Origin: Gammaproteobacteria bacterium | GTDB lineage: Bacteria > Pseudomonadota > Gammaproteobacteria > UBA12402 | Length of the DNA stretch: 11,830 nt | Direction: 5' to 3' | Assembly (NCBI GenBank): GCA_028282395.1 | Contig: JANQHY010000056.1 | Location: 1 to 11,830 of the forward strand | In this document: positions 1 to 6,370 of the stretch, in pieces | How positions within the stretch are numbered: the stretch's first letter is position 1 | How the letters are laid out: each line of letters opens with the position of its first letter | The notes under the pieces: model-generated | Databases searched by the model: none | Told to the model about the DNA's origin: nothing | The model's input: only the letters and a program-made list of their open reading frames with translations | Program-made: the position numbers and the translations under genes

Positions 1-155
1 AGAAAGAGACAGGTAAGATAAGCAACAAAAAATGCACCGCCCCCATCTTCATAAGCTAGATAGGGAAAACGCCATAAGTTGCCAAGACCTGCCGCCGAAC
101 CGACAGCAGCTAGAACAAATACCCACTTTGTCGTGAAATATGCCCTTTTCATCAT
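1..155 (-). CDS. NSS (SNF) family sodium-dependent transporter, N-terminal fragment
   Basis: Reading the minus strand from the tandem ATGs at 155 and 152 gives 51 residues that run off the window edge. They contain the hallmark first transmembrane segment of neurotransmitter:sodium symporters: a Trp-Val-Phe-Val-Leu-Ala-Ala-Val-Gly helix, then [10 protein letters not shown], then a Gly-rich stretch ending [10 protein letters not shown]. In LeuT-like proteins this unwound TM1 binds sodium and the amino-acid substrate, so the product is probably an inner-membrane Na+/amino-acid symporter. The substrate cannot be told from the fragment. An AGGAG sits 5 nt before the first ATG and 8 nt before the second, so either could be the start. 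A good promoter lies just upstream. The gene is broken only by the window boundary. Family assignment is confident. Confidence 0.88.
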   Translation of the reverse strand, partial: MMKRAYFTTKWVFVLAAVGSAAGLGNLWRFPYLAYEDGGGAFFVAYLTCLF

Positions 156-193
156 AACAACTCCTTCTGTTTGACACTAGTTTAGCATAACTT

Positions 194-221
194 AGTATAA
201 TATAAAAATATGATTTATCAA
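194..221 (-). promoter_or_regulatory. Candidate sigma70 promoter of the NSS transporter gene
   Basis: On the minus strand, TTGATA (216-221) and TATACT (194-199) are separated by 16 nt, each matching five of six consensus bases. The expected start of transcription leaves a leader of about 30 nt before the ATG at 155. An imperfect 8-bp hairpin (222-240, 3-nt loop) abuts the -35 box upstream. It could be an operator or a remnant of a terminator for the upstream exporter gene, but it has no adequate T-run. Confidence 0.5.
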
Positions 222-370
222 ACAGATAGAAGCTATTTGTCTGAATAAAAAATGTTAACCAGCACACTTACATACTGATCCCGATTAAGATTGTCTCAAT
301 ATGTAGCTATTTGGACTAGATAGAGAGATTGGCTGATGACTCCTTTATAAACATTCTAGGAATTAATGAT

Positions 371-1420
371 TTATTTTTTTTGGTACCAAAATTGTGTTCG
401 AGTAACAATTTGAACAACTGATAGCATGACAGGCACTTCAACTAAGACCCCAACAACTGTTGCTAATGCCGCACCAGATTTAAAACCAAAAAGACTAATG
501 GCAGTTGCCACGGCCAACTCGAAAAAATTACTTGCGCCAATTAAAGCCGAAGGACCTGCAACACAATGTTTCTCACCCGTAATTTTATTCAAGAAATAAG
601 CAAGCATGGAGTTAAAATAGACCTGAATTAAAATGGGTATAGCGATTAGTAGTACAACCACTGGTTGGTTAAGTAACGTATCACCTTGAAAGCTGAATAA
701 TAGTATCAGCATCATTAAAAGTGATACAAGTGAGATGGGATGCAGTATTTTAAGTAGGCTTGTAAGAGAAAAATGTTGACGCGAAGTACAAATTTTTCTG
801 ATCACCTGTGCCAGAATAAAGGGAATAATAATATAAATAATGACAGAGTAGCATAAGGTATCCCATGGCACATGAATATTTGTTATCCCCAGCAGTAGCC
901 CAACAATTGGTGCAAAGGCGATAATCATAATAAGGTCGTTTAACGCAACCTGCGTCAGGGTAAAGTTAGCCTCTCCCTTACATAAGTAGCTCCATACAAA
1001 TACCATTGCAGTACATGGTGCGGCAGATAAAATAATAAGCCCAGCAATATACTGTTCAATCTGATGAGCTGGCAGCCACCCTACAAAAAGGTGTTTAATA
1101 AAAAGCCATCCTAAAAAGGCCATTGAGAAGGGTTTGATAAACCAATTGATAATAAGGGTGACAGTAATCCCACGCCAATACGCTTTAACATGAATGATTT
1201 CATGCAGATTAACGCGAATTAGCATCGGAATAATCATTAGCCAAATGAGTATTGCTACAGGTATATTAACTTCCGCTAATTTTATATTCCCCAACCAGTG
1301 AATCGTGTGAGGCACAAAATGTCCAATACTGACGCCAGCAACCATACACAATATCACCCATAGTGTAAGATATTTTTCAAAAAAGCCGATATCGGCAGTA
1401 TTATTGGAATCGTTAGCCAT
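371..1420 (-). CDS. ACR3-family arsenite efflux permease-like protein
   Basis: A 349-residue polytopic inner-membrane protein with about ten hydrophobic helices, the normal size and topology for the ACR3 branch of the BART superfamily. Family members export arsenite (and sometimes antimonite) by proton antiport. The diagnostic helix-4 motif SAAPCTAMVFVWS carries the conserved cysteine (C136), and the family's late helix GVLVEVPVML carries the conserved acidic residue (E328). The ANF-LTQVALND block after helix 4 and the GASNFFELAVA block near 296-305 are also typical. AGGTGAGG lies 8 nt before the ATG, supporting this start. The gene is divergent from an MFS exporter. No ArsR-like repressor, ArsC reductase or other ars gene lies nearby, so arsenite as the substrate rests on family membership only. 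It may be a solitary arsenite exporter or a related ACR3 with another substrate. Confidence 0.9.
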   Translation of the reverse strand: MANDSNNTADIGFFEKYLTLWVILCMVAGVSIGHFVPHTIHWLGNIKLAEVNIPVAILIWLMIIPMLIRVNLHEIIHVKAYWRGITVTLIINWFIKPFSMAFLGWLFIKHLFVGWLPAHQIEQYIAGLIILSAAPCTAMVFVWSYLCKGEANFTLTQVALNDLIMIIAFAPIVGLLLGITNIHVPWDTLCYSVIIYIIIPFILAQVIRKICTSRQHFSLTSLLKILHPISLVSLLMMLILLFSFQGDTLLNQPVVVLLIAIPILIQVYFNSMLAYFLNKITGEKHCVAGPSALIGASNFFELAVATAISLFGFKSGAALATVVGVLVEVPVMLSVVQIVTRTQFWYQKK

Positions 1421-1469
1421 TGAAATAACCTCACCTAGTCTTGAAATTCCTTATTTAAAATTGTGTTTG

Positions 1470-1499
1470 ATAGTATCATGCCTTTTCTATGAATTACAA
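1470..1499 (-). promoter_or_regulatory. Weak candidate promoter for the ACR3-like gene
   Basis: Minus-strand TTGTAA (1494-1499) and TACTAT (1470-1475) are spaced 18 nt apart, each four of six matches. The position, about 50 nt before the ATG at 1420, is reasonable. The sequence is AT-rich, so chance matches are likely. Confidence 0.3.
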
Positions 1500-1524
1500 T
1501 TAATACGATTAGCCATATTGTCTA

Positions 1525-1542
1525 TATAATTACAAAATTATA
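1525..1542. repeat. AT-rich inverted repeat between divergent exporter genes
   Basis: Perfect 7-bp arms, TATAATT and AATTATA, around a 4-nt acaa centre. It lies in the divergent ACR3/MFS intergenic space, 8 nt upstream of the MFS -35 box. The size and position suit a dimeric repressor operator. In AT-rich DNA such palindromes also arise by chance, and no regulator gene is adjacent. Confidence 0.35.
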
Positions 1543-1550
1543 AGATTTTA

Positions 1551-1579
1551 TTGAATATAAAAAACTTATTGCGTATCAT
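1551..1579 (+). promoter_or_regulatory. Candidate sigma70 promoter of the MFS exporter
   Basis: TTGAAT (1551-1556) and TATCAT (1574-1579) with an ideal 17-nt spacer. Matches to consensus are four and five of six. The leader to the ATG at 1601 would be about 14 nt, just enough to hold the GGGAG ribosome-binding site at 1590-1594. Confidence 0.5.
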
Positions 1580-1600
1580 GGTCTTAATAGGGAGAACGCT

Positions 1601-2803
1601 ATGTCAAGAAAGGTTATTCATCGTTCAACAATACTATTTCCTCTGTTATTAGTGCTCTATGAGATGGTAATCTACCTGTCTAATGACGCCTACTTGCCTG
1701 CTCTACCTATCATGACTAGGGATCTACATGCCTCAAACCATTTGGCATTACTCACACTCACTTCATGGTTTGCTGGGACGGCCTCCATGCAACTTATTCT
1801 AGGCCCATTAGCTGACCGCTATGGCCGTCGACCTATTTTATTAATAGGCGGGATAGTATTCATTATCGCCTCCCTACTCTGCAGTACTACTAGTAATATT
1901 CATCTCTTTCTCTTTGCTCGTTTTATGCAGGGTACTGCCGCAGCATCTGTCGTCATTCCCGGTTATGCAACGATTCATGAGCTATTTGACTATAGTCGCG
2001 CCATTCATACTCTGGCTTGGATGAGCAGTGTGATTGTATTAGCACCGGCACTAGGGCCGCTTTTGGGAGCAGTTATACTCTATCTGGCTAATTGGCGGAC
2101 GATATTTTGGCTATTGGCTATCGCTGCTATGATACTTTTGTCATTTTTAGCATTTAAAATGCCAGAGACAAATCCGATTGAGAATAATCACCCTATACAG
2201 GTAAAGAGGATTTTATGCCAATACCGAAATATTATTAGCAATCGCAACTATATCTGTTTAACTTTAGCCCTCTGCTTTCTATTTGGCACAATGATAGTGT
2301 GGATATCTGCTGGGCCATTTCTAGTGATCGATCAGTTTCACCATAGTGTATTTATGTTTGGCCTCTTTCAAGCACTAGTATTTGGTTCATTTATCTGTGC
2401 TACACGCATTATTAAACCACTAATGAGACGTATTTCAACACACTTCATGGTAAAAACAAGTTTGATTATTGCTTGTATCAGTGCCATGATTACGTTTTCA
2501 CTTATATGGTTATTACCTCAAGCGCTATTTATCATTATCATTGGCATGATGATTATCTCTGCAACATCAGGTATCTGTTTTCCAATTCTTAATCGTATGA
2601 TTATGGAGAGCAGTGACGAGTCAATGGGCGTTAATGTGGCGCTGTTTTCTGCCTTTATTGCAGTTTTTGGTGTGTTAAGTAGCTCGATAGTAAGCAGTTT
2701 CTACAATGGTCGATTACTTACCTTAGCAATTATCTTAGTTATTTACTGCTTTTTAGCGTTATTATTTTATAGTTTCCGAGCTTTATCAACTATAAATAAA
2801 TAG
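1601..2803 (+). CDS. MdfA/Bcr-like MFS multidrug exporter
   Basis: A 400-residue major facilitator protein with about twelve hydrophobic helices, the usual length for the 12-TM drug:H+ antiporter group. Motif A, GPLADRYGRRP, is at 68-78 between helices 2 and 3. The antiporter motif C, APALGPLLGAV, is at 148-158 in helix 5. In helix 1 the string LVLYEMVIYLSND puts E21 and D29 eight residues apart, which aligns with Glu26 and Asp34 of MdfA, the residues used in proton coupling and drug binding there. The following YLPALP resembles Bcr/CflA proteins. It therefore probably expels cationic or lipophilic drugs across the inner membrane; the actual substrates are not predictable. GGGAG lies 6 nt before the ATG. 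The gene ends 5 nt from the convergent dinB stop, with no terminator visible between them. Confidence 0.9.
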   Translation: MSRKVIHRSTILFPLLLVLYEMVIYLSNDAYLPALPIMTRDLHASNHLALLTLTSWFAGTASMQLILGPLADRYGRRPILLIGGIVFIIASLLCSTTSNIHLFLFARFMQGTAAASVVIPGYATIHELFDYSRAIHTLAWMSSVIVLAPALGPLLGAVILYLANWRTIFWLLAIAAMILLSFLAFKMPETNPIENNHPIQVKRILCQYRNIISNRNYICLTLALCFLFGTMIVWISAGPFLVIDQFHHSVFMFGLFQALVFGSFICATRIIKPLMRRISTHFMVKTSLIIACISAMITFSLIWLLPQALFIIIIGMMIISATSGICFPILNRMIMESSDESMGVNVALFSAFIAVFGVLSSSIVSSFYNGRLLTLAIILVIYCFLALLFYSFRALSTINK

Positions 2804-2808
2804 CAATA

Positions 2809-3876
2809 TCACCAGTCAAAACTGTATTGCCCAGATGGTTGTTGTGTGACTGGTGCAGCAAATCGCACGCCAATCCCCAGTAGTCGTACAGCTTTATTAC
2901 CGCGGGCGAAACCCGTTGCTAATAATTTTTCGTAAACAACTCGATTGGTATCGCTAGAGAGGCATTCAACCGTTGTATGACTGAAGTCATGAAATTTAAT
3001 TTTAATATACTGCTTTTCAATCGGGCGTTGCTCACGTTTGGCCAAACGTTGCATTAACTTAGTTAATAAATTGTCGAGTTGTGCCAGGCAGGCATTAAGA
3101 TCAACTAGGTTATCAACATAAGTTGTTTCAATACTTAATGATTGGCGAATACGTTGCGGCTCTACTGGACGATTATCTTCTCCACGGCAGAAGCGGTAAA
3201 GGCGTTCACCAAATTTACCAAATCGACGTAATAATTCACTACGACTCCATTTTTGTAGATCCGCACAGGTTGTAATACCAAGATTATGTAGCTTATCCGC
3301 TGTGACACGCCCTACGCCAACAATACGTTTTACCGGTAGCGCAACAATAAACGTATCGATCTGCTCAGGAGGAATAACAAATTGGCCGTTAGGTTTATTC
3401 CAATCACTAGCAATTTTAGCAAGAAATTTATTTACCGATACTCCTGCCGATGCAGTGATCTGACACTGTTGAGAAATTTGCTGGCGAATTGCCTGCGCAA
3501 TCCAAGTAGCACTACCGTGACAGTGGCTGGAATCGCTTACATCAAGGAATGCTTCATCGAGTGCAATTGGCTCAACGATTTCGCTGTATTGATGAAAAAT
3601 CTGTTGAATCTGTTGAGACACTTGACGATACTTTTCCATATTACCTGGCAGTAAAATTATCTGTGGACACTGCTTCAATGCTTGTGCTGATGACATTGCC
3701 GAATGTAGACCATATTTTCTTGCTTCATAATTACAGGTGGCAAGCACCCCGCGCTGTTCTGGCGGACGGCCGATTGCTACCGGCTTACCTTGCAGTGATG
3801 GATTATCACGTATCTCGATAGCAGCATAGAAACAGTCCATATCGATATGGATAATTTTTCTGTTGCGTTGCGCCAT
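2809..3876 (-). CDS. dinB: DNA polymerase IV (DinB, Y-family)
   Basis: At 355 residues it is the standard length for Pol IV, an error-prone translesion polymerase. The first catalytic block is HIDMDCFYAAIE with D12. The second is EPIALDEAFLDVSD with D107 and E108, matching the three metal-binding acids of E. coli DinB (D8, D103, E104). The GSATWIAQAIRQQI and ASAGVSVNKFLAKIASDWNKPNGQF blocks (palm and thumb) are typical of gammaproteobacterial DinB. A helix-hairpin-helix follows near 184-200. The C-terminal GQYSFDW sits where the beta-clamp-binding peptide is expected and loosely fits a Q-x-x-hydrophobic clamp motif (inference). The ribosome-binding site is weak (AGAGA). It is the last gene of the lipA-lipB-hydrolase run, 18 nt after the hydrolase stop. 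No LexA-type box is seen directly upstream, so SOS control, if any, must act at a distance. Confidence 0.96.
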   Translation of the reverse strand: MAQRNRKIIHIDMDCFYAAIEIRDNPSLQGKPVAIGRPPEQRGVLATCNYEARKYGLHSAMSSAQALKQCPQIILLPGNMEKYRQVSQQIQQIFHQYSEIVEPIALDEAFLDVSDSSHCHGSATWIAQAIRQQISQQCQITASAGVSVNKFLAKIASDWNKPNGQFVIPPEQIDTFIVALPVKRIVGVGRVTADKLHNLGITTCADLQKWSRSELLRRFGKFGERLYRFCRGEDNRPVEPQRIRQSLSIETTYVDNLVDLNACLAQLDNLLTKLMQRLAKREQRPIEKQYIKIKFHDFSHTTVECLSSDTNRVVYEKLLATGFARGNKAVRLLGIGVRFAAPVTQQPSGQYSFDW

Positions 3877-3894
3877 GACATTTCTCTATTGGCT

Positions 3895-4635
3895 CTAAAT
3901 TCGATAAAACTCAGCACCATTATGCCATAAAATCTTTTCTACCGCTGTCTGATCAAAGTTATCTTTAATTAATTGCAGGTCCTGTTGAGAGAACTGTCGT
4001 GGTGCGCGTGTACCAGGTAGATCACTGCCAAACATAAGTGCCGCCGGGTTTACCGCATAGATCTGTTGTAGAGCCTTAACAACGTCAAAATCAACACGCA
4101 TAAAGCCGCTAGCTTTGACATGAACACCCTGCGCGACTAATTCAAGTAACTGAGTAAAGCCAGTTTGTGATAAGCCGAGATGGTCAATGCTAACTTTAGG
4201 CAGTGTCAACAATAAAGGTTGTAATTCAGCTAATTCACTAGAGTCAACGTAGAGCTCTACATGCCACTGTGCCAAATCATAAACACGTTGAGCGAATTCA
4301 GCCAGCCGGGAAACGCTTGCTGATCCACCACGATAAAGATTAAAACGGAGCGCCCTCACCCCGTAGCGATTAAGCGTAAGAATCTCTTCATCACTCGTAT
4401 CGGCGGGTAGTTGTGTGACACCAACAAAGTTACTGCCTAACACTTTTAATGCTGCAATCAGATAATTCTGGTCAAATTGCTGGAATGAACCGGAGACAAC
4501 AGCGCCACCCTTAACATCTAGGTTTGCAATACAGGCTTGATAGTCTTCAACGCTGAAAGGTTGTGGCAGAAAGCCTTTATTGGCAATCAACGGAAAACGT
4601 TCATCAATAATATGAAAATGGGCATCAAAAATCAT
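3895..4635 (-). CDS. Amidohydrolase-2 family metal-dependent hydrolase (TIM barrel)
   Basis: 246 residues from the ATG at 4635, starting MIFDAHFHIID. The HxH metal motif (H6, H8) on strand 1, E127 in HVELYVD, H152 in SIDHLG and D205 in MFGSDLPGT are in the order expected for the amidohydrolase-2 / COG3618 group, which includes 2-pyrone-4,6-dicarboxylate lactonase-like enzymes. It is therefore likely a cytosolic lactonase, decarboxylase or hydrolase of a small carboxylic substrate; which one is unknown. A longer reading (to 4698) adds 21 residues before the HxH motif and lies wholly inside lipB. The shorter start has GAGGGG 6 nt upstream and the canonical N-terminus, so I chose it. It overlaps the end of lipB by 11 nt, implying translational coupling. 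At 246 residues it is compact but all the expected metal positions are present. Confidence 0.85.
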   Translation of the reverse strand: MIFDAHFHIIDERFPLIANKGFLPQPFSVEDYQACIANLDVKGGAVVSGSFQQFDQNYLIAALKVLGSNFVGVTQLPADTSDEEILTLNRYGVRALRFNLYRGGSASVSRLAEFAQRVYDLAQWHVELYVDSSELAELQPLLLTLPKVSIDHLGLSQTGFTQLLELVAQGVHVKASGFMRVDFDVVKALQQIYAVNPAALMFGSDLPGTRAPRQFSQQDLQLIKDNFDQTAVEKILWHNGAEFYRI

Positions 4636-5272
4636 TTTTTTCCCCTCTGCTATGAATACATGGAGGTAGGCGTTGCTGAAGGATAAGCGCCATCTCATTG
4701 GTTATCTGTTGCAAAGATTTATTACAACCAAGATTGGCAAGTTGGGTCACTTGCAGATCTGCCAGTCCACATGGTTGAATAAGGCTAAAAGGGTGCAAAT
4801 CCATTGCGACATTTAAACTGAAACCGTGGTAGCTACAACCTTTATGAACGCGCAAACCCAATGAGGCAATCTTTTCCCCTTTGACATAAACACCTGGCTG
4901 TTTGGCGACCAGCTGACCAGTAATACCATTCTCTGCTAATAGCTGCAACAATGACTGCTCAATATAGTCAACCAGCTGGCGAATATGCATGCCGCGCCGG
5001 CGCATATCAATCAAGCAGTAACCGATTAACTGCCCTGGTCCATGGTAAGTGACTTTCCCGCCACGATTACTATTAATCACTGGTATCGTAGTTGGCGCCA
5101 GAAAATGCTCTGCTTTAGTGGTTTTTCCTTGAGTGAAAACTGCTGGATGCTGTAACAACCAAATTTCATCATCACTCTCTGAATTACGCTCATGAGTAAA
5201 CTGCTGCATTGCCGTGTAACACTGCTGATAGGGTTGCAGATCAAATTGGCGAATAGTTAAATGCTGCGTCAT
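4625..5272 (-). CDS. lipB: Octanoyl-[acyl-carrier-protein]:protein N-octanoyltransferase LipB
   Basis: 215 residues, normal for LipB, the cytosolic enzyme that moves octanoate from acyl-carrier protein to the lipoyl-domain lysine of 2-oxoacid dehydrogenases and GcvH. The family signature RGGKVTYHGPGQLIGYCLID spans 70-89. The catalytic lysine is K134 in GEKIASLGLRV and the acyl-thioester cysteine is C168 in QPCGLADLQVTQL, within one residue of their E. coli positions (135 and 169). GAGG lies 8 nt before the ATG. lipB follows lipA by 23 nt and overlaps the hydrolase gene downstream. The order is lipA then lipB, reversed from the common lipB-lipA arrangement in enterics. Together with LipA it completes endogenous lipoate synthesis; no LplA salvage ligase is in the window. 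Confidence 0.97.
   Translation of the reverse strand: MTQHLTIRQFDLQPYQQCYTAMQQFTHERNSESDDEIWLLQHPAVFTQGKTTKAEHFLAPTTIPVINSNRGGKVTYHGPGQLIGYCLIDMRRRGMHIRQLVDYIEQSLLQLLAENGITGQLVAKQPGVYVKGEKIASLGLRVHKGCSYHGFSLNVAMDLHPFSLIQPCGLADLQVTQLANLGCNKSLQQITNEMALILQQRLPPCIHSRGEKNDF
4642..4647 (-). promoter_or_regulatory. Ribosome-binding site deciding the hydrolase start
   Basis: GAGGGG on the minus strand, 6 nt before the ATG at 4635 and inside the last codons of lipB. It supports the short start and coupling of the two genes. Confidence 0.75.
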
Positions 5273-5295
5273 CTCTCTCTGGCCTCGATTGGTGA

Positions 5296-6309
5296 TTAAA
5301 ACCTTGAGCCCTGCTCTTCATCCAGCAGACCATGCTTCTCCAACACTTTTTCAGCACGGTAGCTAGAACGTACCAATGGTCCAGCAACAACCTCAAGAAA
5401 TCCCCGCTCTAATCCCCATTGGCGATAACGTTCAAACTGTTCTGGCGTGACGTAGCGCTCGACTGGCAGATGATTAGCTGTCGGGCGGAGATATTGGCCA
5501 AGAGTAAGAACATCCACCCCAGCCTGGCGTAGATCATCCATTGTTGCGATGATTTCATCATCACGCTCCCCAAGCCCAAGCATCAAGCTGGTTTTTACTA
5601 AAAAGGTACGTTGTTGCTCTTTACTATACGCTTTTGCATGAGCGAGCAGATTAAGTGTTTGCGCATAACCGGCGCGTGGATCGCGTACCGGATGGGTTAA
5701 GCGCTCTACTGTCTCAATATTCTGAGCAAAAACGGCGATATCTGCTGCCAATAACGTCTCCAATGCTTCAATAGAGCCGCCAAAATCAGGCGTTAATGCT
5801 TCAACTGCTGTTTGCGGCATCAGCTCTTTGATTGCCTCAATACAGGCAGCATAATGGCTAGCGCCGCCATCCTCAAGATCATCGCGGTCAACTGACGTTA
5901 ATACCACATAACGTAACCGCATCAATTGGACAGCTTTGGCTGAACGTTGTGGCTCTTCAGCATCAAGATAACCACGAGGGTTACCTGTATCGACCGCACA
6001 AAAACGGCAAGCACGGGTACAGATTGAGCCCATTAGCATCAGGGTGGCTGTTCCTGCTTGCCAACACTCATGAATATTTGGACATTTGGCCTCCTGGCAG
6101 ACGGTGCTTAACTGATTATCATTGACAATACTGTTAACTTTTTGATAAGTAGCGTTATTCCCTATACGAATACGCAACCATTCTGGTTTCTGCTCTCGGT
6201 TTGGCTGTGCGTTAGGGTTATGTTTGATGCCATCTTTAATAAGATGAATACCCTGGGCATTGGTCACTTTAGTGCCGCTGGTAACAATATAGTCTGTTTT
6301 GGCTGTCAT
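5296..6309 (-). CDS. lipA: Lipoyl synthase LipA (radical SAM)
   Basis: 337 residues, close to the family norm. LipA inserts two sulfur atoms into protein-bound octanoyl groups made by LipB, giving the lipoyl cofactor. The auxiliary 4Fe-4S cluster motif [13 protein letters not shown] provides C71, C76 and C82. The radical-SAM motif CTRACRFC provides C97, C101 and C104. The C-terminal RSSY motif (314-317) supplies the serine ligand of the auxiliary cluster, and GLGERDDEI (245-253) is also typical. The first 45 residues are a poorly conserved leader. No convincing Shine-Dalgarno precedes the ATG, but no other in-frame start fits better. First gene of the lipA-lipB-hydrolase-dinB run. A candidate extended -10 promoter lies just upstream, overlapping the stop of the preceding 702-residue gene. 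Confidence 0.97.
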   Translation of the reverse strand: MTAKTDYIVTSGTKVTNAQGIHLIKDGIKHNPNAQPNREQKPEWLRIRIGNNATYQKVNSIVNDNQLSTVCQEAKCPNIHECWQAGTATLMLMGSICTRACRFCAVDTGNPRGYLDAEEPQRSAKAVQLMRLRYVVLTSVDRDDLEDGGASHYAACIEAIKELMPQTAVEALTPDFGGSIEALETLLAADIAVFAQNIETVERLTHPVRDPRAGYAQTLNLLAHAKAYSKEQQRTFLVKTSLMLGLGERDDEIIATMDDLRQAGVDVLTLGQYLRPTANHLPVERYVTPEQFERYRQWGLERGFLEVVAGPLVRSSYRAEKVLEKHGLLDEEQGSRF

Positions 6310-6341
6310 TGTTTCTATCGTTTTTTATTCAAATCGGCCCC

Positions 6342-6370
6342 AGTGTAGCAAAATCGGATACAGTTGTCTT
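6342..6370 (-). promoter_or_regulatory. Candidate promoter of the lipA operon (extended -10)
   Basis: Minus-strand AAGACA (6365-6370) and TACACT (6342-6347) are separated by 17 nt, with TGC directly before the -10 giving an extended TGn element. Each hexamer matches consensus at four positions. The leader to lipA would be about 25 nt. The gap to the upstream gene is only 60 nt and shows no terminator, so read-through from that gene is also possible. Confidence 0.4.

Noticed and set aside
222..240. Hairpin ACAGATAG/CTATTTGT as a terminator of the ACR3-like gene
   Set aside because: The stem contains a G-T mismatch on one strand, is AT-rich, and is not followed by a proper T-run in the direction of transcription.
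49..267. A 72-residue minus-strand reading frame overlapping the left edge
   Set aside because: It is out of frame with the NSS transporter frame, which has the GNLWRFPY motif, a ribosome-binding site and a promoter. The 72-residue frame overlaps that promoter and has no family features.
2796..2815. Shared bidirectional terminator between the MFS gene and dinB
   Set aside because: Only 5 nt separate the stop codons and no stem-loop with T-run is seen.
3382..3821. Two plus-strand frames of about 90 residues inside dinB
   Set aside because: They are antisense shadows of the conserved DinB frame, with no start signals or family motifs.
4636..4698. Longer N-terminus for the amidohydrolase
   Set aside because: The extra 21 residues lie inside lipB and precede the HxH motif that normally opens the family. 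The ATG at 4635 has a strong GAGGGG.
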